The position numbers and the translations under genes were made by a program. Under the pieces are notes generated by a model that was not told where the DNA came from, made no database searches, and saw nothing but the letters and a program-made list of their open reading frames with translations. This document shows positions 1 through 8,001 of a stretch of DNA of 47,916 nt, one piece after another. The DNA is from Acidimicrobiaceae bacterium (lineage in GTDB: Bacteria; Actinomycetota; Acidimicrobiia; Acidimicrobiales; Ilumatobacteraceae). Each line of letters starts with the position of its first letter. Position 1 is the stretch's first letter. The stretch is taken from NCBI GenBank assembly GCA_024641005.1, contig JAHEDX010000028.1:1-47916 (forward strand). The letters run 5' to 3'.

Positions 1-21
1 CTTCCAACGCTGTGAACTCAT
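1..21 (-). CDS. first codons of a gene running off the left edge
   Basis: Seven codons (MSSQRWK) remain. The ATG at 19-21 (minus strand) is preceded six bases upstream by a GGAGG ribosome binding site at 28-32. A longer frame from an ATG at 74-76 also stays open to the edge, but it lacks a comparable ribosome site. The product cannot be named. The LexA-like palindrome at 79-94 lies where a promoter would be, so a DNA-damage gene is possible. Confidence 0.3.
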
Positions 22-78
22 CACTACCCTCCGCCTTCTCGCCGGCACCGGTGCCGACGCTCCGTGTCCAAGACATCC

Positions 79-94
79 CGGAACGGTTGTTCCG
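79..94. promoter_or_regulatory. LexA/SOS-box-like palindrome
   Basis: CGGAACGGTTGTTCCG is a perfect inverted repeat with six-base arms and a four-base spacer. Its core GAAC-N4-GTTC matches the core of the Gram-positive/actinobacterial SOS box (CGAAC-N4-GTTCG); only the outer bases differ. It sits about 60 bases upstream of the start codon of the minus-strand gene cut by the left edge. LexA binding is inferred from the motif alone. Confidence 0.4.
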
Positions 95-233
95 AGATGC
101 GATGTCTAACACATTCGCGAGGGGTCGCTCGCACGCGGAATCAGACCACGTGAGGGAGCCGATTCGGCGGGTCACCGGCGCTGGATTCGCAGGCCTGTCG
201 GGGTGTCGCGGCGACGCTGCGTTCCGCGTCGGT

Positions 234-1088
234 TCAGCCGTAGCTGTAGAAGCCCTGGCCGCTCTTGCGGCCCAGCTGGCCTGCTGCCACCTTGCGGCGC
301 AGCGTGGGCATCGCGGCGTAGTTCGGGTCACGGAACTCGGTGTACAAGGCATCGAGAATCGCCAGCGACGTGTCGAGGCCGACGAGGTCGAGCAAAGCGA
401 ACGGACCCATCGGGAAGTTGCAGCCGCCCGTCATGGCGGTGTCGATCGCCTGCATCGAGGCCGTGCCGTTCTCCCACATGCGTACCGCGTTGTTCAGGTA
501 CGGGAACAGCAGTGCATTCACCACGAACCCGGCGCGATCCTCGACCGCTACAGCGTCCTTGCCGCAGTGCTCGACGAACGTGATGGCCTTGGCGATCGTG
601 TCGTCGCTGGCGGTGATCGGCTTGATGATCTCGACGAGCTTCATCATCGGAGCTGGATTGAAGAAGTGGATGCCGCACACGAGATCTGGCCGCTGAGTCG
701 CCATCGCCAGCTCGATCACCGGAAGTGTCGAGGTGTTGGTGGCGAGGATGCCGCTCGGCTTCACGATCTGCTCGAGTTCGGCGAACAACGCCTTCTTGAT
801 CTCGAGGTCCTCGACCACACTCTCGATCACGAGATCACAGTTGGCCAGCTGGCCCAGGTGGTCGGTCACCCGGATCCGTCCGATGATCGCGTCGCGCTCG
901 TCGGCGGTCATCCGTTCCTTGGCCACCTGGCGGTCGAGGCCTTTCGAAATCCTCGACAACACCGCCTCGGCACCCTCCATCGTGCGCGAACGCACGATCA
1001 CGTCATGGCCGGCGCGTGCTGCGACCTCGGCCAGGCCGGCGCCCATGATGCCGGATCCGACGATGCCAACTTCGAAGATGTCTGCCAT
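234..1088 (-). CDS. 3-hydroxyacyl-CoA (3-hydroxybutyryl-CoA type) dehydrogenase
   Basis: A 284-residue single-domain enzyme that oxidises (S)-3-hydroxyacyl-CoA to 3-ketoacyl-CoA with NAD(P), or runs in reverse. The N-terminal Rossmann motif GIVGSGIMGAG is at about residues 7-17. The catalytic-His segment IHFFNPAP and a C-terminal dimerisation domain (GPFALLDLVGLD) follow. Its length is normal for the stand-alone Hbd/PaaH family, not the fused FadB type. The ATG at 1088 is chosen because the Rossmann fold begins immediately after it and a TATCCT element lies six bases upstream; the frame is open for 53 more codons without homology. It is divergent from the S51-like gene and shares a control region containing a palindrome. 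It may serve beta-oxidation or butyrate/polyhydroxybutyrate metabolism; family assignment is firm, exact substrate is not. Confidence 0.93.
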   Translation of the reverse strand: MADIFEVGIVGSGIMGAGLAEVAARAGHDVIVRSRTMEGAEAVLSRISKGLDRQVAKERMTADERDAIIGRIRVTDHLGQLANCDLVIESVVEDLEIKKALFAELEQIVKPSGILATNTSTLPVIELAMATQRPDLVCGIHFFNPAPMMKLVEIIKPITASDDTIAKAITFVEHCGKDAVAVEDRAGFVVNALLFPYLNNAVRMWENGTASMQAIDTAMTGGCNFPMGPFALLDLVGLDTSLAILDALYTEFRDPNYAAMPTLRRKVAAGQLGRKSGQGFYSYG

Positions 1089-1094
1089 GAAATC

Positions 1095-1100
1095 AGGATA
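1095..1100 (-). promoter_or_regulatory. leaderless -10 element of the dehydrogenase gene
   Basis: TATCCT, then six bases, then the ATG at 1088. This spacing would start the mRNA at or next to the start codon. The palindrome at 1101-1116 abuts it on the upstream side. Confidence 0.5.
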
Positions 1101-1116
1101 GTTACCCACGGGTAAC
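1101..1116. promoter_or_regulatory. palindromic operator between divergent genes
   Basis: GTTACCCACGGGTAAC has seven-base perfect arms (GTTACCC/GGGTAAC) around a two-base centre. It lies in the -10/-35 interval of the leaderless dehydrogenase promoter, where a bound protein would block RNA polymerase. Its size and symmetry resemble TetR-family operators that control fatty-acid genes in actinobacteria; the regulator is not in this window. Confidence 0.55.
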
Positions 1117-1165
1117 CATCGCCAGTCGAATGCCCGCGGACTCCCTCGGTCGTGTCCCGGCGATC

Positions 1166-1171
1166 TACCAT
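1166..1171 (+). promoter_or_regulatory. leaderless -10 element of the S51-like gene
   Basis: TACCAT followed by six bases and the ATG at 1178. It supports 1178 over the in-frame upstream ATG at 1130. Confidence 0.5.
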
Positions 1172-1177
1172 TCGAAC

Positions 1178-1795
1178 ATGTCAGGGACCTTGGTGTTGCA
1201 GGGCGGTGGGCCATTCTCCGCCAACGATGATCTCGACCGTCGCACATTGACGGGCATCGACCGCGTCGTCGTGTTGCCGACTGCGGATGCCTACGAACGC
1301 CCGGAGGAGATGGTTGCGGCCGCGGCCGCGTGGGGCGACAGGGTTGGCCTCGAGGTCGAACCCTTGTTGGTGCTGACCCGAGCGCAGGCGACCGACGAGG
1401 CGGCCGCGGTGGTGTCGAGCGCGCAAGCCGTGTTCCTCGCCGGTGATTCGGCGAACCATCTGCGCAGCGTGCTCAAGGACACCCCACTGATGGCTGCGAT
1501 CGTGGGAGTGCTCGACGCCGGTGGCGTCGTGATCGCCGCTGGCTCGAGCGCAGCGGCCCTGTGCGATCCGATGACCGATCGCCGCGGTGGCGGCTTTGCG
1601 CTGGGGTTGGGGCTGGTCGCGCAGCTGGCGTTGATCACCGAGGTCGAGACCTGGCCGCGCGACCAGCTCGAACGGTCACATTCGTTGGCGGACACGTCCG
1701 TCGTCGATCTGCCCACTGGCAGCGCGCTCGTGCGAACCGATTCGGGATGGGAGATCGTCGGCGAGGCCGTGGTCCACGGCGAACTCCCCGGCTGA
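1178..1795 (+). CDS. peptidase S51 / cyanophycinase-like protein
   Basis: A 205-residue protein with the class I glutamine-amidotransferase-like fold used by dipeptidase E and cyanophycinase. Visible marks are the first strand LVLQGGGPF (residues 5-13), the FLAGDSANHL segment near 86-95, and the nucleophile elbow AGSSAAA (121-127), where Ser124 aligns with the catalytic Ser of the family's GTSAGA-type motif. It is a little shorter than typical peptidase E or cyanophycinase (about 230-270 residues). The start at 1178 follows a TACCAT element by six bases. Substrate is unknown; a small peptidase or amidohydrolase is most likely. The family call is moderate because only the elbow and overall pattern support it. 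Confidence 0.7.
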   Translation: MSGTLVLQGGGPFSANDDLDRRTLTGIDRVVVLPTADAYERPEEMVAAAAAWGDRVGLEVEPLLVLTRAQATDEAAAVVSSAQAVFLAGDSANHLRSVLKDTPLMAAIVGVLDAGGVVIAAGSSAAALCDPMTDRRGGGFALGLGLVAQLALITEVETWPRDQLERSHSLADTSVVDLPTGSALVRTDSGWEIVGEAVVHGELPG

Positions 1796-1818
1796 CCCAC
1801 TGCGTTGGGGGCCGTGAG

Positions 1819-1851
1819 CGACCGGGGTTCGGTACGCCGCGACCCTGGTCG
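1819..1851. terminator. hairpin in a convergent gap, possible two-way terminator
   Basis: CGACCGGGG (1819-1827) can pair with CCCTGGTCG (1843-1851): nine pairs including one G-U, with a 15-base loop. It lies between the converging stops of the S51-like and Nudix genes. There is no T-tract, so intrinsic termination is uncertain. Confidence 0.35.
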
Positions 1852-1869
1852 GCTGTCGCCTGCAGCGAG

Positions 1870-2589
1870 CTATTTCCAAGCGAACACGGGTTGTTCGAGA
1901 TGGTCGACTCGTTCGCCGATCCTGCCCGCCATGGCCACCTGGCGGAACTGGTAGAGCACCGCACCGGTCGGCGCGTGGATCAGGTCGTTGCCGAGCGGGA
2001 TCTGCACGACAGGCCGGTCGCTTTGAGGTATCGACACAAACCTCGGTTCGCCGTCGCGCAGGGCGTGCAGCCCGATCCGGTACACGGCGAGCACCTCGTC
2101 GGGTGACGGGGCCAAGGGTGGATCGCCGCCGCCCCACACGATCACCGGTGTGATCACGTAGCCCGAGCGGGTGGGGTAGTCGTCGAGCCAGCCGATGACC
2201 GCATCGTGGCCGAGGCGGAGCCCGACCTCTTCGTCGAGTTCGCGCAGTGCCGCCTCGGTGGGTGACTCCCCTGGGTCGAGGCGGCCACCGGGCAGTGCCC
2301 ATTGGCCGGCGTGTTTGTTCAGACGTGAGGCGCGACGGCACAACAGGAACGAGGCGCCACCGGCGACGCCGACCATGCGGCCATCGAGCCCGGTCGTGTC
2401 GCCCGGTACGTTCGACATGTCGATGTCGTCGGCGAAGACCGGGTCGTCGTGATCGCGTTCGACGTCACTGTCCACCAACACGATCGCGACAGCGGCGTGT
2501 TTGAGCCCGCCGAGGTCGTACGAACGACGTTCGTGCGCGACGAGATTGACGGTGAGGCTGTCACGCAGGTCGTCGGAGTACTGGATCAT
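1870..2589 (-). CDS. Nudix hydrolase, CoA pyrophosphatase (NudL)-like
   Basis: A 239-residue Nudix protein. The Nudix box GX5EX7REXXEEXG is complete at about residues 102-124 (GGRLDPGES, then RELDEEVGL). It is preceded by the LNKHAGQWALPGG segment characteristic of the NudL/CoA-diphosphatase branch, which cleaves CoA or acyl-CoA to phosphopantetheine and 3',5'-ADP. A C-terminal extension of roughly 100 residues goes beyond the core. The ATG at 2589 is chosen because homology-like sequence starts there; an in-frame GTG at 2667 would add 26 residues. It follows the patatin gene on the same strand. A CoA-related role would fit this acyl-CoA-rich neighbourhood, but hydrolysis of other NDP-X substrates is possible. 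Confidence 0.85.
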   Translation of the reverse strand: MIQYSDDLRDSLTVNLVAHERRSYDLGGLKHAAVAIVLVDSDVERDHDDPVFADDIDMSNVPGDTTGLDGRMVGVAGGASFLLCRRASRLNKHAGQWALPGGRLDPGESPTEAALRELDEEVGLRLGHDAVIGWLDDYPTRSGYVITPVIVWGGGDPPLAPSPDEVLAVYRIGLHALRDGEPRFVSIPQSDRPVVQIPLGNDLIHAPTGAVLYQFRQVAMAGRIGERVDHLEQPVFAWK

Positions 2590-2715
2590 GCGAGTGGGGT
2601 CCACGATGCGACCACTGTCGCGCCCTTGGGGCAGGGCGCACGATTCGTGACGATCACCAGTTGCCACGAACCCGATCGAGGGTTCGACGCCGACCGCCGG
2701 TTGAGCGACACATGG

Positions 2716-4071
2716 TCAGTCGAAAGCACTCCAAGCGGGTGCCGGACGCGAGAGCGTCTCGGGATGGAAGGTGCGCAGCGACTCGCGCGCCAGCCACCAT
2801 CCCCGGTAGATCAGGTCGCGGCAGATCTCGGGTTCGAACTTGCCGGCCGACATCGGCACGCCGGCGACAGCGGCCCGCCATTCGGCGGCGTCCGTCGCGG
2901 CCGGGTGCCACGGGGGTAGTTCGGGAACAGCCGGGTCGGGCGAATACGTCTGATGCCTGCTCGCAGCCGACTCGATGTTGCCGTCTTTGGGGTCCATCGA
3001 CGTGGCGAGCCCGAACACGATGCCTCGCACGGCGCGGGGCGGGGGCATCGGAGGTGGCGACTCGTCGGGGCCGACCTCGCCGGCTCGGACGCGGTGCTGC
3101 CATTCCTTGATCGCCGCCTCGCCCGCTCGTTGGTCGGCGATGTAGGTGGCGTAGCCCTCGGGGTCGGCTGCCTCCCAGTCCTCCCAGGTCCGGAGTTTGT
3201 CGACCAGCCATCGCTTGCGAAGGATCGTCGGTTGGCTGTTGATCACGGCCTGGGCCCGCTTCACCGATCCGACGAGCCCCAGCCGCTCGGTCAACGTCGG
3301 CTTGAGCCTCGCGCCACTGTCGAGCACGACGATCAGCGGCTTGGTTCGGATGTTGAGCAACGGCTCGATCCCGAGATTGTCGTACACCGCACCGTCGACC
3401 AGCTTCGGCCTACCCCGGCGCGGGTACAAGTTGTACGGCGACCTCAGGTGTTGGGTCGCCAGAGCGCCGGGAATCGCTGCGCTGGCCGCGAGCGCGTCGG
3501 CGAGGCGCATCTCTGGAGCCCGGATGTAGTGCGAGCGGTAGTCACCGATCCGTTCGCGTTCGAATCCGAACCGCACTCCGTTGGAGAGGTTGGTCGCGTT
3601 GAAGATCCAGCGGCAGTCGGCGGGAAGTTCACCGAGCGTCATCCCGTGCCCGAACCAGTCGTCGAACGCGTCGGCGAGCAGATCGGTCCGGGTCTTGGGC
3701 CCGGCCACTCGCCACAGGTTCAACGCCATCTTCGTCGTCAGCGACGTCGTGGTGATCCGATCGACGAACGGGCGCACGATCAGCTCATCGACGGCTGCGA
3801 GATCGTGGTCGCGCTGTGCGAGGGCGTGCCAGTTGCGCGCCAGGAGCGCGTTCGCCCATGATCCACCGCTGACCGACGACGAGTAGCGGACGTTGGCGAG
3901 CAGCCCGTTGTCGGCCAGCGCTCGCAGCAGCCCGATGCCGGCCAGACTGGCTCGGAACCCGCCTCCCGAGAAGGAAATCGCAAGGGCTGGTCCGTTTGCG
4001 GGCCACGGAGGATTCGAGACCTTGATCCCCGGCTTGGGCGCGTCCGTCGGCAGCGTCCGGAGTTTCGCCAT
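2716..4071 (-). CDS. patatin-like phospholipase
   Basis: A 451-residue lipid acyl hydrolase with a Ser-Asp dyad. Visible motifs are the oxyanion glycine loop SFSGGGFRAS (residues 33-42), the nucleophile elbow SSVSGGSW (65-72, Ser68) and the DGA motif at 226-228 supplying the Asp. The elbow reads SVSGG rather than the canonical GxSxG, a variation seen in cPLA2-like bacterial patatins. No signal peptide or membrane helix is evident, so it should act at the cytoplasmic face on membrane or storage lipids. A proline-rich stretch (SPPPMPPPRA) near residue 340 looks like a linker. The ATG at 4071 follows a TAAGGT element by six bases. It is upstream of and co-directional with the Nudix gene. Confidence 0.88.
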   Translation of the reverse strand: MAKLRTLPTDAPKPGIKVSNPPWPANGPALAISFSGGGFRASLAGIGLLRALADNGLLANVRYSSSVSGGSWANALLARNWHALAQRDHDLAAVDELIVRPFVDRITTTSLTTKMALNLWRVAGPKTRTDLLADAFDDWFGHGMTLGELPADCRWIFNATNLSNGVRFGFERERIGDYRSHYIRAPEMRLADALAASAAIPGALATQHLRSPYNLYPRRGRPKLVDGAVYDNLGIEPLLNIRTKPLIVVLDSGARLKPTLTERLGLVGSVKRAQAVINSQPTILRKRWLVDKLRTWEDWEAADPEGYATYIADQRAGEAAIKEWQHRVRAGEVGPDESPPPMPPPRAVRGIVFGLATSMDPKDGNIESAASRHQTYSPDPAVPELPPWHPAATDAAEWRAAVAGVPMSAGKFEPEICRDLIYRGWWLARESLRTFHPETLSRPAPAWSAFD

Positions 4072-4077
4072 CTCGGC

Positions 4078-4083
4078 ACCTTA
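4078..4083 (-). promoter_or_regulatory. leaderless -10 element of the patatin gene
   Basis: TAAGGT, six bases (GCCGAG), then the ATG at 4071. Confidence 0.45.
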
Positions 4084-4149
4084 CCGTCGGGCGGCTCCCG
4101 GCCGAGACGACTCGATGACCGGCAGAATTTTCCTCGTCGACCGAGGATG

Positions 4150-4155
4150 TACCAT
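4150..4155 (+). promoter_or_regulatory. probable -10 element of the cyclase/NB-ARC gene
   Basis: TACCAT ends nine bases before the ATG at 4165. If used, the mRNA begins at or within a few bases of that ATG, and the ATG at 4147 would lie upstream of the transcript. Confidence 0.35.
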
Positions 4156-4164
4156 CGTTTGGTC

Positions 4165-6870
4165 ATGAATGCTGTGGGGGTCCAGCCGCCGTCGGGTGTG
4201 GTGACCTTCCTCTTCACCGATGTCGAAGGATCGAGCAGGCTCTGGGACCAGCACCCTGCTCTGATGGGCCCTGCGTTGGCGCGTCACGACGAGATCATGA
4301 CCGAGACGATCGCCGCGCATCGGGGCTACATCTTCTCGCTTGCAGGAGACAGCTTCGCCGCGGTGTTCGCTGCCCCCTCCGATGCGATCGAGGCCGCCAG
4401 GGCGCTGCAACGGTCGCTGGTGGCCGAACCGTGGCCCGAAGCGGTGCCCATCCGCGTTCGGATGGGGATGTACACGGGCACCGCTGAGGAGCGCGGCGGG
4501 GATTACTTCGGCCCCGACGTGAATCGCACGGCACGGTTGATGTCTGCCGGACACGGCGGCCAGGTGCTGGTGTCGGCGACGACGGCCGTGCTGGTGAGGG
4601 ACGCGACGTTCTCCGACCTCGGCATCCATAGATTGCGCGATCTCTCGGCCCCCGAGCAGATCTTCCAGCTGTACGTCGAAGGCTGTGAGACAGACTTCCC
4701 GCCGCTCGCGACCATCGACGTCGGCAGAACCAACCTGCCGGTGCGAATCGACAGCTTCCACGGACGGTCCGACGAGCTCGAGCTGCTGACGAAGGCGGCA
4801 TCGAGGCATGGCTGCATCACGATCTGTGGGCCGGGAGGCATGGGAAAGACCACGATCGCACAGCAGCTTGCCGCCCAGCTCTCACGGTCTTCGCCCGGCG
4901 GCACCTGGTTGGTCGAGTTGGCTCCGGTGCTCGATCCGACCGCGGTCCCGTACCAGATCGCCGACGACATCGGGGCACCCGTCGAGCGAGGTCGACCCGT
5001 GCTCGCGTCGATCGTCGATCACCTGTTCGGCGAACCTGCGGTTTTGGTGCTCGACAACTGCGAGCATGTCATCGACGCGGCCGGCGCGGTCGTGCGCGAG
5101 CTGCTGGCGTCGTGTCCCGAGCTCACGGTCGTGGCCACCAGCAGGGGACCGCTCGGCGTGCCAGGTGAGCAGCTGCATGTCCTCGGGCCGCTCGACTGTT
5201 CGAACGTCGACAGCCCTGCGGTCGAACTGTTTGCGCAGCGTCTTGCCGAGGCGAACATCGGCGTCGACGTCAGCGGCCCACGTCGGGAAGTTCTGCTTCG
5301 CATCTGTCGGGAACTCGACGGTCTGCCGCTCGCGATCGAGTTGGCCGCGGCGCGTGGTCGGTCGATGACTCCGGAGGACATCGCCGCCCGACTCGGTCAG
5401 CGTTTCCGTTTGCTCCGCGGCCGCAAGCAGGCCGACGACCGACACTCGACCCTGCGGTCGACGATCGAATGGTCGTACCAGATGCTCGACGAGACTCAGC
5501 GTCTGCTGCTCGCTCGGCTCGGTGTGTTCGCCGGACGGTTCGACATCGTGGCCGTCGAACGGATCTGTGCCGACGAGCGCGTCGAGGATCTCGACATCGT
5601 CGACCTCCTCGGGGTACTCGTCGACCAGTCGATGGTCGTGGTGAACCTCGATGGATCCACGGCGTCGTACAGCCTGCTGAACACGATCCGAGAGTTCGCT
5701 CTCGAGGAACTCGGCAGCGACGCGGACGAGTTCCTCGCCGAACATGCCGCGTACTACACGGATCTTGTCGAGGAGCTTGCCGAACGCGCTCAAACGGCCG
5801 ACGAGGTTCGTGCCGTGGCTGCCCTCGAGGACGCATGGGAAGACATCCGTGCGGCTGCGCGCCACTGTGTCCGGCTCGGTGATCGTGAGCTCAGCTCGAG
5901 ATTGCTCGGTGCTCTGGTGTTCGAGGTGTTGTTCCGCAACCGTGGCGAGGTCGCCGGGTGGCTCGAACCTGCCCTCGAGTTGCATCGCGACCACTTGTCG
6001 GACTCGTCGATCGGCTTGCGTGCTCTTCATGTCTCCTGCGCCGCGGCGAGTGGCGACAACGACACGGTCGTTTCCGCCGGCGCTGCGTATGCGGCAGCCG
6101 CCCGCGGCCGACCCGAACTGACCAGCGCGACCGACATGGCCGTCGTGGGTTTCGCGCTCCACCTCGCCGGCGAGGCCGGGCACGCGCTCGAGCTCTATGA
6201 ACTCGCGCTCGCTCAGACCGCCGGAACGGGGGTGGACCGCGGTCGGATGTGGGCGTACGCACTCACCTCGCTGTTGTACACGTACACCGGTCAACTCGAA
6301 GATGCTCGCGATGCAGCGAAGCGGGCCCGCGAGTTGCTCAGCGACGAGAGCGCGATATCGCAGGTGGTGGGGCTCGAGCTGATCGACTCGCTGCGCGGCG
6401 AGGACGCCCCGGAAGCGATCGCCGACCGCATGGCGGCTGCCGTCGAGCAGGCGACGCTGGCCCGATCCTGGCTGATCAGGAATGTGGCAGAGATGGTCGG
6501 TGCCGGCGCCCGGGCCGAGCTCGGTGAGTTGCCGAGGGCGATGATCGACGCGGCCGATACGTTGTCGCGACACCGCTCGAGCGGTGCGCTGGCGGTCGTG
6601 TCTCAGCAGCTCAGACGATGTGCGGTGCTGTTGATGGACGCCGAACGGTATGCGCCGGCCGAGCTGATCCTGGAGTTTCTGGTGCATCAACGGACACCGG
6701 CGCCCAACCCACACACGGCCGAGCAGCTCGCCGCACACGAGGAACAGTTGGCAGCCTTGCCCGCCGAGGTGCGATCACGTATCTCAGCGATGGTGCGCCG
6801 AATGACGCTCGACGAGGTGATCGACTCGACCATCGAGGATCTTCGCTCGGCATCTGCACGCGTTGCCTGA
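4165..6870 (+). CDS. class III cyclase domain fused to an NB-ARC ATPase, no DNA-binding domain
   Basis: A 901-residue signalling protein. Residues 10-175 form a class III nucleotide cyclase domain: metal-binding Asp19 (TFLFTDVEGSS) and Asp62 (AGDSF), and the transition-state pair Asn120/Arg124 (DVNRTARL). The substrate-specifying Lys position just before the GD motif is occupied by Ser58, so activity and nucleotide preference are doubtful. An NB-ARC/STAND ATPase follows with Walker A GPGGMGKTT (222-230), Walker B VLVLDNCEH and a GLPLAIELAA motif. The remaining ~400 residues are helical and TPR-like. Related actinobacterial regulators often end in a LuxR-type HTH; none is seen here. Start 4147 is an alternative. 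It converges with the next gene, the two stop codons sharing one TGATCA. Confidence 0.85.
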   Translation: MNAVGVQPPSGVVTFLFTDVEGSSRLWDQHPALMGPALARHDEIMTETIAAHRGYIFSLAGDSFAAVFAAPSDAIEAARALQRSLVAEPWPEAVPIRVRMGMYTGTAEERGGDYFGPDVNRTARLMSAGHGGQVLVSATTAVLVRDATFSDLGIHRLRDLSAPEQIFQLYVEGCETDFPPLATIDVGRTNLPVRIDSFHGRSDELELLTKAASRHGCITICGPGGMGKTTIAQQLAAQLSRSSPGGTWLVELAPVLDPTAVPYQIADDIGAPVERGRPVLASIVDHLFGEPAVLVLDNCEHVIDAAGAVVRELLASCPELTVVATSRGPLGVPGEQLHVLGPLDCSNVDSPAVELFAQRLAEANIGVDVSGPRREVLLRICRELDGLPLAIELAAARGRSMTPEDIAARLGQRFRLLRGRKQADDRHSTLRSTIEWSYQMLDETQRLLLARLGVFAGRFDIVAVERICADERVEDLDIVDLLGVLVDQSMVVVNLDGSTASYSLLNTIREFALEELGSDADEFLAEHAAYYTDLVEELAERAQTADEVRAVAALEDAWEDIRAAARHCVRLGDRELSSRLLGALVFEVLFRNRGEVAGWLEPALELHRDHLSDSSIGLRALHVSCAAASGDNDTVVSAGAAYAAAARGRPELTSATDMAVVGFALHLAGEAGHALELYELALAQTAGTGVDRGRMWAYALTSLLYTYTGQLEDARDAAKRARELLSDESAISQVVGLELIDSLRGEDAPEAIADRMAAAVEQATLARSWLIRNVAEMVGAGARAELGELPRAMIDAADTLSRHRSSGALAVVSQQLRRCAVLLMDAERYAPAELILEFLVHQRTPAPNPHTAEQLAAHEEQLAALPAEVRSRISAMVRRMTLDEVIDSTIEDLRSASARVA

Positions 6871-8001
6871 TCAGTGGGCGGCCGCGTCGATCGGCGCGAT
6901 GATCTCCGCGAGCAGATCGGCCAACCGTTCAGCGCCGCACCTGGCTCGTGCCGTGACCGTCGTCGTGCGCGCCTGCGTGACGATCCCGATCGCCACCAGG
7001 TCTCGTGCCGGCGGCGAAAAGGAGACCCACTCGCAGCCCGGAACGTCGATCTGGCCGAGATTCGAGCAGACCGCGGTCTCGGGCCAGTGTCCCCGCCGCT
7101 GTCGGGTGTCGGTCGAGGGTACCCCTGGCCTGGCAGCCAGTACGTAGGCGCCGAGTCGGGAGCGCAGCCGTTCCGGAGCTGTCTCCTGGTCGAGTTGGTG
7201 GTGGACCGAGCGGGCCGCCGCCGCGAGACCTCGATGGTGTGTGATCGAACGAGTCGGTGCATTGAGCACCGCGTTCCCGAGTCCGGTCGGCGATCCGATC
7301 AGTCGTCTCACATCGACCGGAACGGCGGCCGAGACCCGATCGGTGCCGAGGTGACGAGCGAGTCCGATGTGCACGGCTGCGACCAGCACATCGTTGACGC
7401 CGAGCCCGGGAGGGCGTGCTGCCCGGAGCCGTTCGATGTCGATCTCGATCTGAACGACGTTCGTGGTTTCCGATGTCGGCCAACGTGCCGGGCGGTATGC
7501 GAGCTGGCGAGCGAGACCTGCGAACTCACGCGCGAGGCGCAACGGACGTCGACCGACCAGCTGGCCGAGTTCGGTGTCGCTGACGTGGTGTCGTGCCGGC
7601 ACGTCGACGTCGCCGCGCAGGCAGGTGAGCAGGTCGCTGAGAATGGCGAGGCCGCCCAAGCCGTCGGTGAAGCCGTGGTTGACATCGAGCACGAGTCGGC
7701 GAGGCCCGGGCAGTGCGACGCGGATACCCGAGCGAGCGAGATCGATCGGGTCGTCGGGGTCGCATTCACCGGTTGCCACGAGATCGTCGTTCTCGATCCA
7801 GCACAGTCCGTGAGAGTCGAGGCCGGCGCTCAGGTCGGGCCGGACCGTCTGCAGCGCGCGCAGGGCAGCGTCGAGTGTCGGCGTCGTGATGGGGTTGCTG
7901 AGTTGCGCCGTGAATCGGATCGTCCACGGGCGATCGGGTCCCTGCAGGCGCAGCAGCCGCCGATCGAGGAGGTTGGTCTCGCGAGGTCGGTCAGTCTGCA
8001 T
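6871..8001 (-). CDS. HxxxD-type (condensation/PapA/wax-synthase-like) acyltransferase
   Basis: A 376-residue protein of the CoA-dependent acyltransferase superfamily, identified by the HxxxDG motif NHGFTDG (His109, Asp113), in the usual place about 110-150 residues from the N-terminus. It is shorter than most PapA or WS/DGAT proteins (about 420-480 residues), and no adenylation or carrier domain is attached. Its start codon lies inside the end of the upstream plsC-like gene (11-base overlap), so the two are co-translated. It probably transfers acyl groups from acyl-CoA to an alcohol, amine or lipid acceptor. Condensation, wax synthase and PapA roles cannot be separated from sequence alone. 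Confidence 0.75.
   Translation of the reverse strand: MQTDRPRETNLLDRRLLRLQGPDRPWTIRFTAQLSNPITTPTLDAALRALQTVRPDLSAGLDSHGLCWIENDDLVATGECDPDDPIDLARSGIRVALPGPRRLVLDVNHGFTDGLGGLAILSDLLTCLRGDVDVPARHHVSDTELGQLVGRRPLRLAREFAGLARQLAYRPARWPTSETTNVVQIEIDIERLRAARPPGLGVNDVLVAAVHIGLARHLGTDRVSAAVPVDVRRLIGSPTGLGNAVLNAPTRSITHHRGLAAAARSVHHQLDQETAPERLRSRLGAYVLAARPGVPSTDTRQRRGHWPETAVCSNLGQIDVPGCEWVSFSPPARDLVAIGIVTQARTTTVTARARCGAERLADLLAEIIAPIDAAAH

Noticed and set aside
12-1115. Long open frame of 367 codons on the plus strand
   Set aside because: It is the antisense shadow of the 3-hydroxyacyl-CoA dehydrogenase; its translation has no family resemblance, while the opposite strand shows a complete enzyme.
1130-1177. 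Upstream start for the S51-like protein
   Set aside because: The extra 16 residues look unlike the family N-terminus and the TACCAT element lies inside them.
4882-6738. 618-codon frame opposite the cyclase/NB-ARC gene
   Set aside because: High-GC antisense frames are often open; this one is rich in Arg, His and Gln with no domain, whereas the plus strand carries Walker and cyclase motifs.
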